From Capitulum mitella (taxonomy: Eukaryota; Arthropoda; Thecostraca; Pollicipedomorpha; Pollicipedidae), in assembly GCA_030062745.1 (NCBI GenBank), contig CP099848.1, positions 19,951,081 through 20,015,080 on the forward strand: a stretch of DNA of 64,000 nt, read 5' to 3'. Made by a program: the position numbers and the translations under genes. Under the pieces are notes generated by a model. That model worked only from the letters and a program-made list of their open reading frames with translations. It was not told the origin of the DNA and did no database searches. Positions 45,198 through 55,895 of this stretch are shown here, piece after piece. Position 1 is the first letter of the stretch. Every line of letters begins with the position of its first letter.

Positions 45198-45350
45198 AAC
45201 TGGTAACCAGTTCAGCTGGGACCCACTAGGTAGAGTGCTTCACTGCGAACACGGTGGATGGACACTGGACACCATCTGTGTCGGTCTATGAACACTGACC
45301 AGCGACCAAAAACGACCGTAAATCAGATTCCGAATTCAAGCCGCGGCCAA

Positions 45351-45611
45351 GCACGCAACTAGGATTTTCCTTGGGGGAAAATGTCAAATTTTGCCACATT
45401 CCACTGGCATATGACAAAATTTATACGAAAAGGCAGTAATTTCATGTAATTCGCCTCATATTTAAGGCACAGGAAAGCATATGTGTGCTTTTGCAACATA
45501 TATATGACCACTATTCTGTGCTCGTGCAAAATCGCCATATATCTAGTGAGGACCGCTTGGCTGGGGGGGGGGGGGCATGGTCCCATGGCCCCCCTTGGCT
45601 ACGTTCCTGCC
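45351..45611 (-). mobile_element. Short inverted-repeat element, family A copy 2
   Basis: Reverse-strand relative of 29179-29450. It carries GGATTTTCC, TGGCATATGAC, CCTCATATTTA, TTTTGCAACATATATATG, a G run (45563-45575), CATGGTCCCATGG and GGCTACGTTCCTGCC in complementary order. The terminal segments GCACGCAACTAGG and CTTGGCTACGTTCC correspond to the imperfect inverted termini of copy 1. The hairpin of copy 1 is disrupted here on one arm. It has no coding capacity. Confidence 0.65.
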
Positions 45612-45781
45612 CGCAGCTCTTTTTTACCTGGTCGGTATCATTGAAACTGTTCCTTGTGATAAATTACACAACCCACACGGATGCGTTGTCATGTGTCCAT
45701 GGAGATAACACTCAGTCATGTATCCCAGCTTTGTACATAAGTGGCCGCTTTCATCCACTATGTAGGGCACACCGACCACCA

Positions 45782-46160
45782 TAATCGTCCAACATTGCAG
45801 CACGACCGACCAACGTAGTCGTCCGACATCGCAGCACAGCCGACCACGGCGCAGCACGGCGCAGCGCCTGTTCAACAAGCAGTCAATCGATCGGGATGAA
45901 TGGGCGTTTCGATTGAGATCCGGCCTGAATGGCGTGCTAGGGTCGCTCGGCCGCCAGTGGAGCGGGCCTGTTACGTCCGTAACGTCGCCGCCTCGGCTGA
46001 GTGACGGCGTCCCCGGCAGAACGTAATTAGCCGGCACCGTCCGGCCCGGGATTTGCGTCAGGCCGCGTGGGATAAATGCTGATTTCGCCCGCGGCGCCTG
46101 TCATGGCGCACATTCTTTCAGAGCTGGAGGGCCAGGCGGCGTCCGGCGTCTCCATGGCAA
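45782..46160. other. GC island preceded by a 34-bp duplication
   Basis: TCGTCC, ACATCGCAGCAC or ACATTGCAGCAC, and CCGACCA recur 34 bp apart (45785 and 45819), then the sequence grades into a CpG-rich block with GTAATTAGCCGG (46023) and GGGATAAATGCTGATT (46069). Here the short repeat is on the left of the island, unlike most others. Confidence 0.5.
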
Positions 46161-46789
46161 CGGTGCACGGCATAGCACTGTGGCGCTGCGTGTTAAGCTT
46201 TGACCGACGATGAAACTTTCCGAGAATGTTCGAGTTGTTTGTCTATGGGAACGTCTCAACCGGAGTAAATAACTATGCATTTATCGGTGCATGTGTTTCG
46301 ACCAGGTTTGTGAATGACATAAATCCGCAACATCTGAAAAAGAAGTACGTGGTATTTTAACAACTTTTTTCTGGTGTGGGAAGGAAAGACAGTTGCTACT
46401 AGAAGAGCGGAAGAATTCATCGTTCATTTTTCCGCGGGTTTTCTCAAGACGCACTATGAGCTCATCTGACTCACTTAAAGTTATTCTGAAATGTCTTTCA
46501 GCGTCTGGAGACTGGCGTCCGACGCCGATATCAACCATCACCATTGAATGAAGCCCCTTTGACAATGTCAGGCAGAAATGATAGTCCATCACATTATGAC
46601 TTGTCATGGGAGAAGCGTATATTTCAAACCCACTAGGTTCAGACAGCGGAAAACAGAAGTGACTGAAAGCGAAAATAACAAGCCAAACTTCTCCAATATT
46701 TTATAAAAAAACATGGAACTAAAGTGTAGAGTTCGGAACTCACTAGAATGGTGGCAGCACCACGGCTTCCTCTGCCATTCACCTTGGAC
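46161..46789. other. AT-richer interval
   Basis: No gene, repeat or element recognised. Confidence 0.4.
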
Positions 46790-47230
46790 GTCAACACCAC
46801 CACAGTTCAGGCGAGAGCGTCTGTCTCGGCCGTTCCTCCTCGGGGGCCATCTGGTAAAAATCGACCTCCCACAGGGGCGCCGTGCGACAAAAACCCCGCC
46901 TCGTCTTCAGATCCTGAACTGGAGCCTGACGTTCACTCTGGCTGAGCGCGAGGCACCACAATGCGACCTCTTCATCACACGCCGTTCGTGTGGCTCTGAG
47001 AGCCCGGTGGCGATGCGTCGCGTCCGAGACCTCGCCTCTCAGCAGAGGCGACCCGCTCACGGGACGCCAGCGGGGCATTTGATCCGCACGAGCTGCACGT
47101 GAGACGGCCTCAATGGCCGCTACCGAGCCCGGTAAACCAGCGCGCCGGTGTGAAATTCCATACTGTAACCAGATTCAGCCAACAAGACCCCGTGACGTCA
47201 GAGGCCAGCGCGGACGGAATTCCCTCCGGC
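46790..47230. other. Weak GC island
   Basis: Moderately GC-rich with a 129-codon plus frame ending at 47102, without any domain. CpG density is lower than in the other islands. Confidence 0.4.
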
Positions 47231-49339
47231 TCGCCGGATCCAGACAGTGCCGCACGTTTTAACAACATCTTCTTGAACATTGTAAGGAGAAAATATGTTG
47301 AGTAAGACATCTTGAATACTTTGGCAGCGCAATGTTTAATGGACTTTATCATGGACGTCACAAGGACAATACGATCCATTACGATTCGTATGTTCCTGTT
47401 ATTCTTGGTCAAATTTTGAACGTTTACAAACGTAAGACCAACAAGCATTAAAACACCTACTTTATTACGTCGTCCATATCTCATGCAGCCGAAATCGAAC
47501 CAACGGCTTCCAGTTGTGGGAGGAAGGGAGTTGAAAGGATGCGATCTAAAACAAGGCGCATCTCGGTTCACCAAAAAAGTCGGCCCTGATTACGCAATGA
47601 ACACTGCCAATCTTGTTTTCGAGTAGTATTATTCAGCTACCTATGTTATTGTCAATAGCCGTCTACGTTTTAGTTGTCAAAATGCTGAAACCTAAGCAAA
47701 CATTGCATACCTCGAACATAGGAAAACAAGACGAATTTCGTGGTAGCAGTGCCTGTTTCTATGGAAGCAACATCAAAAGTAATCAAATATGGTTTGGCAT
47801 TTTCATTCATACTTTACAACGCCCCACAACACTTGTCCATCAATGAACGAGAAATAACAATTACAGAGATGGCTGAATTATGCTACTCAAGAAAAAGTAC
47901 GGCAATGGTTGTCGGGTTAGAAAATGACGATTTCTTTTTTAATAAACCGCGATTTCCGAATGTCTTATTCGGAGACGTCAACAGGTTTTATCACATACCA
48001 TGTATTGTGTCCGGTTAGAAACACGAATCCAAAACGGTAACGCTAAACATGCATTCTACATTTTGTGTTTGTAAATGAAGGATTTCTGCGCGCAACCAAA
48101 TGATTTAATGTGGGCATCACATACACTGAAATCTAAGGATACAAATCTCGTTATTCTGGCTCCAACACGGCTTATGTTCATGAGCATGGCTTCTCCATCT
48201 CTGACAAGCCAAAACTCAACCGCAGTACGTTAGTCGTGATTCATTTTCCTTTGTGCTAGAACGTTATGAAATAATCTTCTCCCATTTGACTGCTGCGAAC
48301 GCATCCAAAGCTACTATTTTAACAGACAGAACAGTGTTGAGTAAAGACCATTTCTACATGAAAGAGATATCTGCAAGAGGCAGACCGGCAAATACCACAT
48401 GCATTCTTTATCATTCATAGGCTCATTCGCTTTGAAATATTCTGATTGGACACGTTTGCTCATATCCATGGAAATCGTTCGAGCCGACGCAAAAAGAAAC
48501 GTTTCTTCGTACTTGGAGTTGAGTCATAATTTCATTTAAATGACTCCGAGACATTTCAGCGCTCCATCATTCACGCCCTTACCTGCCGCGGAATGGGGTA
48601 GAAAAACCAGTCCCAAAAGACTCTGAATTGGAGAGCAACCGTTCGCACAACTTGGATATTGTTTGCCAAGTGTCCAAATGTAACGGTAGCCTGTCCAGTC
48701 CGCGGTAGACTTGCCAAAACTACAGTGACTATGCGTATAACGGCAGAAACTCAAACGTTCAGTAAAATTCGAAAACACGGTAAAAAAAGTGAGTAAAGCC
48801 TGAGCGTACGTTTTGTTCCAAACGAGGTACTGTAACACAATGCAAAAGGTGGTACACTATCTGCCTAATCGACTGTATGACGGGATATGTTATTAGTTTG
48901 CCGACAAATATCGTTTAGATCCTGCTGTTCTGTCGAAAGGATTAAAAGACCATTCAGAGCGTTCCTACAGAACCTTAAAAATTTCATGGGAACGATAATT
49001 CAGTGCGTCTGGGGAATGAACTCACTTCGGTCCGACAACATTTCTTAACAGAGGAGCGATAGCACAACGCTAACATGGAAAGCGTGGGAAACCTAAAAAA
49101 ACATGCAACAACGAAGTAATGGACGATGAACTTTTTGCTGGACGTTGGGAAGTTGGAGAAGTTGGACGGTGCAGAATAGCAGCCTAAATGTCCTGTGCTG
49201 TGGGCTGATAGATGGGTCTGATACGCAGAACAGCAAACCAGGTTTGGATTCCCAGAACAGTACACGGATGCGGCGGCAGCAAAGTGAGGATATAAAGTTA
49301 CTCACATTGAGGTCACCAGCATGCCAGAAATGCGTCCAA
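47231..49339. other. Long AT-rich interval
   Basis: Overlapping plus-strand frames at 47613-48018 (77 and 92 codons) and a 154-codon minus frame at 47574-47110 have no recognised products. Nothing else is visible. Confidence 0.4.
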
Positions 49340-49640
49340 CGCAGAAAAAAAAAACATTTCATATTTCAATCTGGGAATCAGGAAACCTTATTCATCCAAT
49401 CACTTATGCCAAGCTCATCAGCATCCTCGAAGTACTCCCAACAGAAAAAGAACTCCCAGCAGAACAGGGAAACATTTCAGATTCCATCTTGAATCTCCGG
49501 CAACCTTATTTATCCTACCACTCACACTCCCTTCGCTACGTCCCTCAAAATACGAGCACAACCAAAACAGAAAATCATTGCATTTACTTTCCATTTTCGG
49601 CGTCCGGAAACCTTACTTTTCCCTACCTTTCTAACGTTAT
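49340..49640. repeat. Three-unit degenerate tandem repeat, ~107-118 bp
   Basis: ACATTTCANATT, then AATCT, then AACCTTATTNATCC recur: AACCTT at 49384, 49502 and 49609 (spacings 118 and 107 bp), each preceded by an AACAGAAAA-type A-rich segment. Divergence is high. The 107-codon plus frame over it inherits a loose repeat in its translation. Confidence 0.55.
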
Positions 49641-49839
49641 ATAAAGCGTTTAAAGTTACAAGCAATCTTGCGTGACGGAAGTTGAGCAAAAAGCTTCCTG
49701 TGCAATCGGCGACTTGCATGGCGCGCTGAAGGTTTCCATCCGTGAAGCGATTTATCCCTTTCAAGTTCATTAGTGGACCTAAGGAGAAGAAGTCCGGCAG
49801 AGACCAGAAAGGCAGGCAGCCTGCTGATCAGAATTTCCC

Positions 49840-50030
49840 TACTCCATAGGCGCGGGAGCCATGAGGCCAGGGGTGCTTGAGCCCCCCCCCAGCTTTTCTG
49901 AAATTTAGCATTGACCATATGGGCATTAACTTGAAAGAACTGACCCAAAATGCTTTTCGGCCCCCAACCCCCCAAATGAAAAGGAGTCTCCGTGCCCCTG
50001 CCATAGTTTGACAAGAGGTGTTCAGGTTTT
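49840..50030 (-). mobile_element. Short inverted-repeat element, family B copy 2
   Basis: Reverse-strand relative of 38415-38612. On the plus strand it reads GGCGCGGGAGCC, CAGGGGTGCTTGAG, a C run (49882-49890), AGCTTTT, AGCATTGACCATATGGGCAT, AAAGAACTGACCCAAAATGC, CCCCCAA, GTGCCCCTGCCATAG. Termini CTCCATAGGCGCGGGAG and CTATGGCAGGGGCACGGAG form the imperfect inverted repeat. The C run corresponds to a shorter GGGGG in copy 1, so homopolymer length varies between copies. Confidence 0.65.
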
Positions 50031-50249
50031 CAAAAAACATTGTAGGTGCCCAAGTTACTGCTTTGTGAGCATTTAACCCACAAAACGCACTAATAGTTTG
50101 TATGCAACAAGTTCAAAATGCTTCACCTTCCCAAGCCTGGTCAACACTTTGGGCGCGTGCGGGCCGAACTTCGCGTATATGTCAACAGTCAAGCGACGTT
50201 TCTGCTGATTTGGAGTGCTCGAATGCCAGGACACCCACAGCCACATGCG

Positions 50250-50480
50250 AGAACTCCACCCACGTCTGACCAAACGCCTCTTCCTTTTTTGGGCTGGCCC
50301 CTGGCAGGGGCGGCGTGTTGTTCGTGGCAGGGGCCGCGTCCGACCCGGGCCCCCATCGGGTCGCAATAATCGGCCTCACGCGCCCGGCGGACCCAGCGCG
50401 CGGCAGCGGCGGCACCGCCACCGCGGCAACTCCGGACTAACCAAGGACTGACGACTGGTGGTGGTGGTGGTGGTGTTTTC
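50250..50480. other. Small GC-rich patch with (GGT)n
   Basis: CpG-rich at 50290-50430, followed by a (GGT)n run of about 20 bp at 50457-50475. No promoter or exon was recognised. Confidence 0.5.
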
Positions 50481-50739
50481 TCAGAGCATGCGTGGAATGC
50501 TGATTTTCTCTGAAGGTATCGGTTGCAAAGCCTCAGTGGAAAGTTCGCAATAACGGGGCAGCAATGGTGGTGTGCGGTAATCCCGACTCCTTCCCAGACA
50601 CCGAATCACATGAGCAGAAACGTTTTCTTCGTTTACATCCACCGATTTTTCGAAGCTCAGCGCAATAAAGATTGTGATCATCTATCGTAACAATGAAATA
50701 TCTTGAGCAGCACCTAAACCCAGAGTTCGATGTACTCAC

Positions 50740-50771
50740 TTCTTGAACGTTTGGATTCACTTTTGGGCCGA
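50740..50771 (-). CDS. Candidate micro-exon (32 bp)
   Basis: On the minus strand a pyrimidine-rich acceptor (GATGTCTGCTTTTAG) is followed by 32 bp and a strong donor (CAAGAA/GTGAGT). Two frames are open. One reads GPKVNPNVQE after two leading bases and ends in phase 0, which would also fit the exon candidate at 11339. Very short exons cannot be distinguished from chance pairs of splice signals without transcript data. Confidence 0.2.
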
Positions 50772-50839
50772 CTAAAAGCAGACATCAAGCCAGCACTTTG
50801 AAATTCCAACACGAAATGAGAGATCACGTCGTTCCCACG

Positions 50840-51260
50840 GGTCCAGTACCCGCGTCAGCGCCCAGTCCATCTCCGTCACTCCGGATTCAAACGCTGCAGT
50901 CGGCGCGCGGCGGCGGGGCGGGCGCCGCCGGAGTCGCTGTCCGTGCAGCGGCGACGGCCGTCCGTCAACCGCGCCAGCTCTCTGTCGCTGTCACCCACCT
51001 GATACCGGCGTTATCCCCCGCCGTCCTCCGTCCGCCGTCCACCGCGCGCGCCTCTCACGCTCCGATACCGCCGCAACCACTGCTCGCCACCGCCCGGCGG
51101 CCGACTCACTGAGCGGGCGGCCCGCCGACATCGGCCGCCCCCCCCCCCGGCCGGCCGGCGCCGCCTCCTGGCCGTGAGCGAGGACACGGAGGTGACAGCT
51201 CGCCGCGGCGCCAGACGGCCGCGATCCGGCGATATGCACGGTGCGAGGCCGGCGGATTGC
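50840..51260. other. GC island with C11 run
   Basis: CpG-dense block with GGCGGGGCGGGCGCC at 50910 and an 11-bp C run at 51138-51148 beside GGCCGGCCGGCG. Open frames on both strands have no recognised product. Confidence 0.5.
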
Positions 51261-54200
51261 CTGCCTTCGAACGGCGGCCTAGTGCTGGGGTTATATGTTC
51301 CTGGGATATTTCCAAAGGAACTACGGGTGTCAGACGAGTATTAATATCGGTTTCGGAGCATTGTGTTATGAGTTCATGCGAATTTTCTTTCGTTTCGGTG
51401 GTGGCGCAGTTATCGTAGCCATGTGCGTAGCAGGGCTTTTCAAGATGGTAAAGCCAGAACAATTTTGAGGCCTGTTCTTCCCATGCAGCACGATAGTGCA
51501 TATGCTAATTTTTTTCTGACGTTGCTAGGGCCGCAGTTTCTCTTACGACTCCAGAACGCAACTTTTGCCTTATGTATTAGGCGCTTTAATAGACCAAGAA
51601 AACAGCGAAATTGTCCTACCGATATCTGTATAATTCAATACAATACAATCTGTACTAACCTAAGCCAAACAGTGAAAACCGATTTTTTGCTTTCGGACTA
51701 ATTAAGTCAAAATGGTTTTACCAGGCACTTCGCAATAAAACATTTCCTTATTCAGGAGATATAAAATCCACGGACTTTATTTAAAGTTGTCCTTCGGGCA
51801 TGTTAGTTGACTGGACTTTTTGAAAGTTCCATTATACATCGAGATGTTGGTTAAGTCTTGGCCTTCTCCGAGAAAGTCGCTGTAGCTGTTCAGAGTTTTG
51901 AGCCGTTGTTTATTGCAAAGTCACAGTGCGATGGATCCAAATTATTTTCCTGACATATGTAATGGCTGCCGAAGTGTAAACTCTCAGAGAGTATCGGACC
52001 GGGTCGGGCGGAAGCGAGCCGAGCTGGACTGTTAATGGGAAAAAACATTTCTCAGCTGTTCAGTGAAATTAATTTGATGTTTTGCGACCAATTTCCGAAA
52101 ATTAAACAAACATAAAATCGGAAACAAATGGCCGATAACTAAACGTGTTCTGATTCCAGTCAGTACCAATCACTGGCAGAGGATTCGCCCAACAAATGTT
52201 GTTTATTTTGTTCTCGTATGTTTTAGCTCTAAGCTGAAGATCCTGATGCCTTAAAATCACACCGAACATGCTCTTCTGTAAGTCCCTGGTTTACTAAAAA
52301 GCACCTCATAAGGCTGGGATGGGAAAAGTCGTAGACGACGTTGGTTCGGCTCTAAAAGTGACGTTCCCCATGAATAGTGTGGAATACCTGCACAGCTAAC
52401 AGTGATGACACGACATGATAGTCTCACAGCATAATAGAGGGCTTTCGTTTCCTGAGATACTCGGACGCCGGAGCAAGAGACTGCTCTATTTCTGTCGCCT
52501 TTGTAGAGATTCAAGGTATTTTCCCTGGACTTTGACCCAATTAGAATTAGAACCAATGAGATTAATGATAAATGATGTCACGCAGATATATCTCGATAAT
52601 TTTAAAAGCGAAAATGTCCAGGCTTTTGCGAGCATCATTACCTATAGATTTCACTCAAGAAAAATGACCCAATAACTTCTTCGGTGTATTCTGTCCCGTG
52701 CGTCCGCAGTTATTTGGTTGAATTTACAACAGACAAAAAATAGCTGCCATCTTTCCATGAAATGCCCATACGTTCTTGCTAATCCTGACGAAACAAAACA
52801 GGTCTTCTTTCCTTAATTGCATATACCTTAATTGCATATATCTTAATAGAACGATTAAGTCGCCTTCAGCTACCGACTGATGGGACAGATGTTGACAGGA
52901 AAACGGTTGGTTTTTCGCCGGGCTTGCGAACGTAAATAGTTTGCTGACGAAAAAGAACCAGGTCGTCCTCTTTCGGCTACACTTTGGGGGACAGTACGGT
53001 CTTCTTTTCATGCCAAATAGCCTATCCTTAACTGTCAGTTTCCCAATGGATTTTGACCGTTCTTTTTTACGAACTTAAATAAAGCCTGTGTAAATTGGAC
53101 CCTGATATTCAGAAACTACTACTCGCCTTTTAAATTTCGACCTTCCTCATGAATAGCTTAAATGCCACCAAACGGTTGTTTGCACCACGTCAGGGGCAAT
53201 GTCCCGATACAAGAAGACGAATTTAACGATAGCTTATGCTTCTCGTCTACATCCATAGTACCAAAAATGAGAAAAGTTGCGTCATTATCAGAAATGAATG
53301 TTGTTAGAGCGGTGCAAAAAAACATATAAAAGGGAACTATTGTTTAGTGTCTCCAGAAGACAGCAAAATCATGAACGTGTGCACTAAACAAAAATATTTT
53401 CTCTTTTTCTTTACCAGTAAACAAACAACGAGATATGCTGGTACAGCCCATTTGACCGTTTAGCTGATGAGCTTAGCTCTTTCAGATTTTAAAGGACTAA
53501 TCAGTAATTCTTGAACAAAAACAAATTTTCCTTCGTTCCTGACGCGTTGGTCATAACACATAAGACATAGGCCAAAGACGAGTGGGACATAACCACAAAT
53601 TACATCACCCAGAAGTTGAGCATCCAACGGCAGGAATGTTTTCACCAAAGCACAAATCATAAAACATAGGAGCTGCGACGCCGGCTAATATATTTCGTAG
53701 CTGTACTGTGCGGAAGCTTGTGCCTGGTCTGTATGCCTGCATCTCAGATTCTGCATCTTGATGAATGCCGTTGTTTTACACAAATGCCTTCCGATGATGT
53801 CTCTTTTAACCCATCCTTTTCTTCCTACGGCTCTGTTGAAATGTCGGTGTGAGGTATCCGTATATCAAATGCTTTACTACTAAAGAGCCGTAGTTTATCG
53901 AACCATGTTCATGGGCCGGTTACAGTTTCCCAACTTGGACAATTAGCAGTTTAGTACAGATCTGTTTGATGACATGACAGTTGGTGTGATATGCAACTAG
54001 AAGTACTGCTTTTATATCTAAATCATCTTTTTTCAAATGAAAAGCAACCGTACCGGAGGAAATGTTGTCATCACGTCAAAGGCGTTCCCGTTGCCTCCAT
54101 GGTTAAGCCAATGTTTCCGTTTTTCTCGAGCTTTGGAGAGTTCCAAATGTCATTGTTGCGACAAGGAACGCGAGTGACAGGCGTATCTGTCAAAGCTAAA

Positions 54201-54550
54201 ATACAGACGTCGATACTTGATGGCTTCATTGGCTTTGTTTTGGTGAAATGACTTTTGGGTAATTATATTTGCGAGGAGCAATGAAGAAAAGCCCTCGATG
54301 CAATGCAGCTTGCAAAAGAAGATCGAGAAGAGAACTAAGGTACTGGCACACTGATGGCTTGGGAAGGATAAGATAAACGAAAGTAGGCCCGAGTAAGGAC
54401 CGGCTTCGGAAAAGATTGACGCATTTTGAAAGTGATTTAGTCGTTCTCCGCTAGGACACAGGTAGGTACTTGCTCGGCCACGTTCGTCTAGTGGCCTTAT
54501 TCTTGTTTGATAGTGTTACTGCACTAGGAGCCATGAAGATGCCCGTGGAG
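51261..54550. other. Long AT-rich interval
   Basis: No supported gene. A 15-bp unit (CCTTAATTGCATATA) is repeated at 52811-52825 and 52826-52840 with a partial third copy. Its TAATTGCATAT resembles a POU/homeodomain-type site but may be just a microsatellite. Otherwise featureless AT-rich DNA. Confidence 0.4.
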
Positions 54551-54935
54551 TTATCGCATCCTGTCTCTGATGTAGATAACTCGACCACTATTCGTTTGGG
54601 CCGCCTTCACAGGTTCTAATGATGGAGATTCCGATGTTCCGGTCTTCACGTTATTGTTCGGTGACAGTTTCTCATACGGTTTCCCTGCAGGATGTTCTGA
54701 GCATGGTTTCAGGCGTGCTGCAGGTGCTCGTTGAATCTCAGACGAAAACTGCGCTTGATTTCTCCTTCGTAGATGCACCCCTTCTGATCTCGGTTAGAGT
54801 AGTGTTTATGAACGAAGATATGAGTCAGGCAGCGCAGTTCCCTGCATTCATATTCGAAAACGTTGTCTGTGTATCTCAGATGCAAAGTAAGCTGAGAACG
54901 TGGTGACGAGAGGAACAGGTGTTACGCCATACTAA
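54551..54935 (-). pseudogene. Decayed retroelement C-terminal fragment, GIY-YIG-like
   Basis: The minus strand shows three successive pieces in different frames. The first is a VPLVTTF motif (54896-54919). The second is a GC-IYEGEIKRSF-RLRF-EHL segment (54721-54781), resembling the Y-GET-R-R--EH core of GIY-YIG nucleases. The third is a tail rich in Asn/Ser (54660-54551) that ends in a stop. This order, a (V)PLV-T(F/Y) segment followed by a GIY-YIG-type domain, is what I know from the C-termini of Penelope-like retroelements. At least two frameshifts and an in-frame stop break it, so it is a dead fragment. The reverse transcriptase itself is not present. Confidence 0.45.
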
Positions 54936-55689
54936 TGAAGACGACCGCTCATGGTAGGGCCCCGCGACTGCCCTTGATGATTTCTCTTTCGGTTTCGGTT
55001 TCTCGGTAATAACCTATGCCGCATTGTGCGTAACAATAACAGGGCCAAACAAGGCCATCAGATGGCTCTGATGAAACGGCGACCCAACGGCCTTCTGGCA
55101 GAGAACGGCAAAAACACTTTCAAAATGCATCAGCCCTTTCCGGAACCGGCCGTTAAGACTACTCTCCTTTATCTTATCCGTCCAAACCACCTAATGATCG
55201 CGTACGGTCGAATATTTTTGTGAGTACCTTACTTCTCTTCGTGGTCTTCTTTCTACCGCTTGCACTGCGCTGAGGTCAGTTTTAAATTTCGGTTTTGACG
55301 CTTATGATCGCCTAGAGCTAATTTAGTGAAAACACAGCAAGCACGTACTATAATACTCCGCATTCAATAAGCCCTCCGCAGATTACTTCACGGCCACCTC
55401 CTGTTCGCATAGCTTTGCTTTTACATGGCCATGGGGATCAACGATTATAACAAGGGAGGCGGTAGGCCAAGTGGGTCTTATTCAACCAGCAGACAACAAG
55501 GAAACTGAGCTGGAGGGTCAGTCCAGCTTTAACACTCTCTGTAGCCTAATAACTTGGCAAGCATTCGCGCCCAAAACACGTTGTCTTGCCAACCTCTTTT
55601 TTCTTTCCTATTCATTTTTCAGGGAGTGATGTGTGTCTTCTGTAATGATCTTTTTGAAATAGTTGGAACCGCCCAGTAATGACAGCTAT
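54936..55689. other. Unassigned AT-richer sequence
   Basis: A small (TTTCGG)n-like stretch lies at 54982-55006. No reverse transcriptase remains were recognised upstream of the retroelement fragment. Confidence 0.4.
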
Positions 55690-55895
55690 CATTGTCATGG
55701 GCATGACTGGAGATTTCTACGATGGGGGGGTGGGGGTGGGAGGAGATGCGCATAAGATTTCAGACCGTTTCTTCCCAGTCATTGCCATAGGCCTAATGTT
55801 AGAATTTCTAAATATTAGGAGGGTCAGGGCCCCTACCCATCCCACCCCTTCCGGATCGCCGGCCATGGTCATGGGTGCGAGAGACGTTTCAGTTG
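55690..55895 (+). mobile_element. Possible diverged family B element, copy 3
   Basis: G-rich start (GATGGGGGGGTGGG), then CAGACCGTTTCTTCCCAGTCATTGCCATAGGCCTAATGTTAGAATTTCTAAA-like order of words parallel to family B copies, then GGGTCAGGGCCCC and GGCCATGGTCATGG at the end. The similarity is patchy and judged by eye, so membership is uncertain. Confidence 0.3.

Noticed and set aside
47480..47510. Second tRNA-B-box-like GGTTCGAT on the minus strand
   Set aside because: The stem around the loop does not pair as a T-arm and no A box lies at the right distance.
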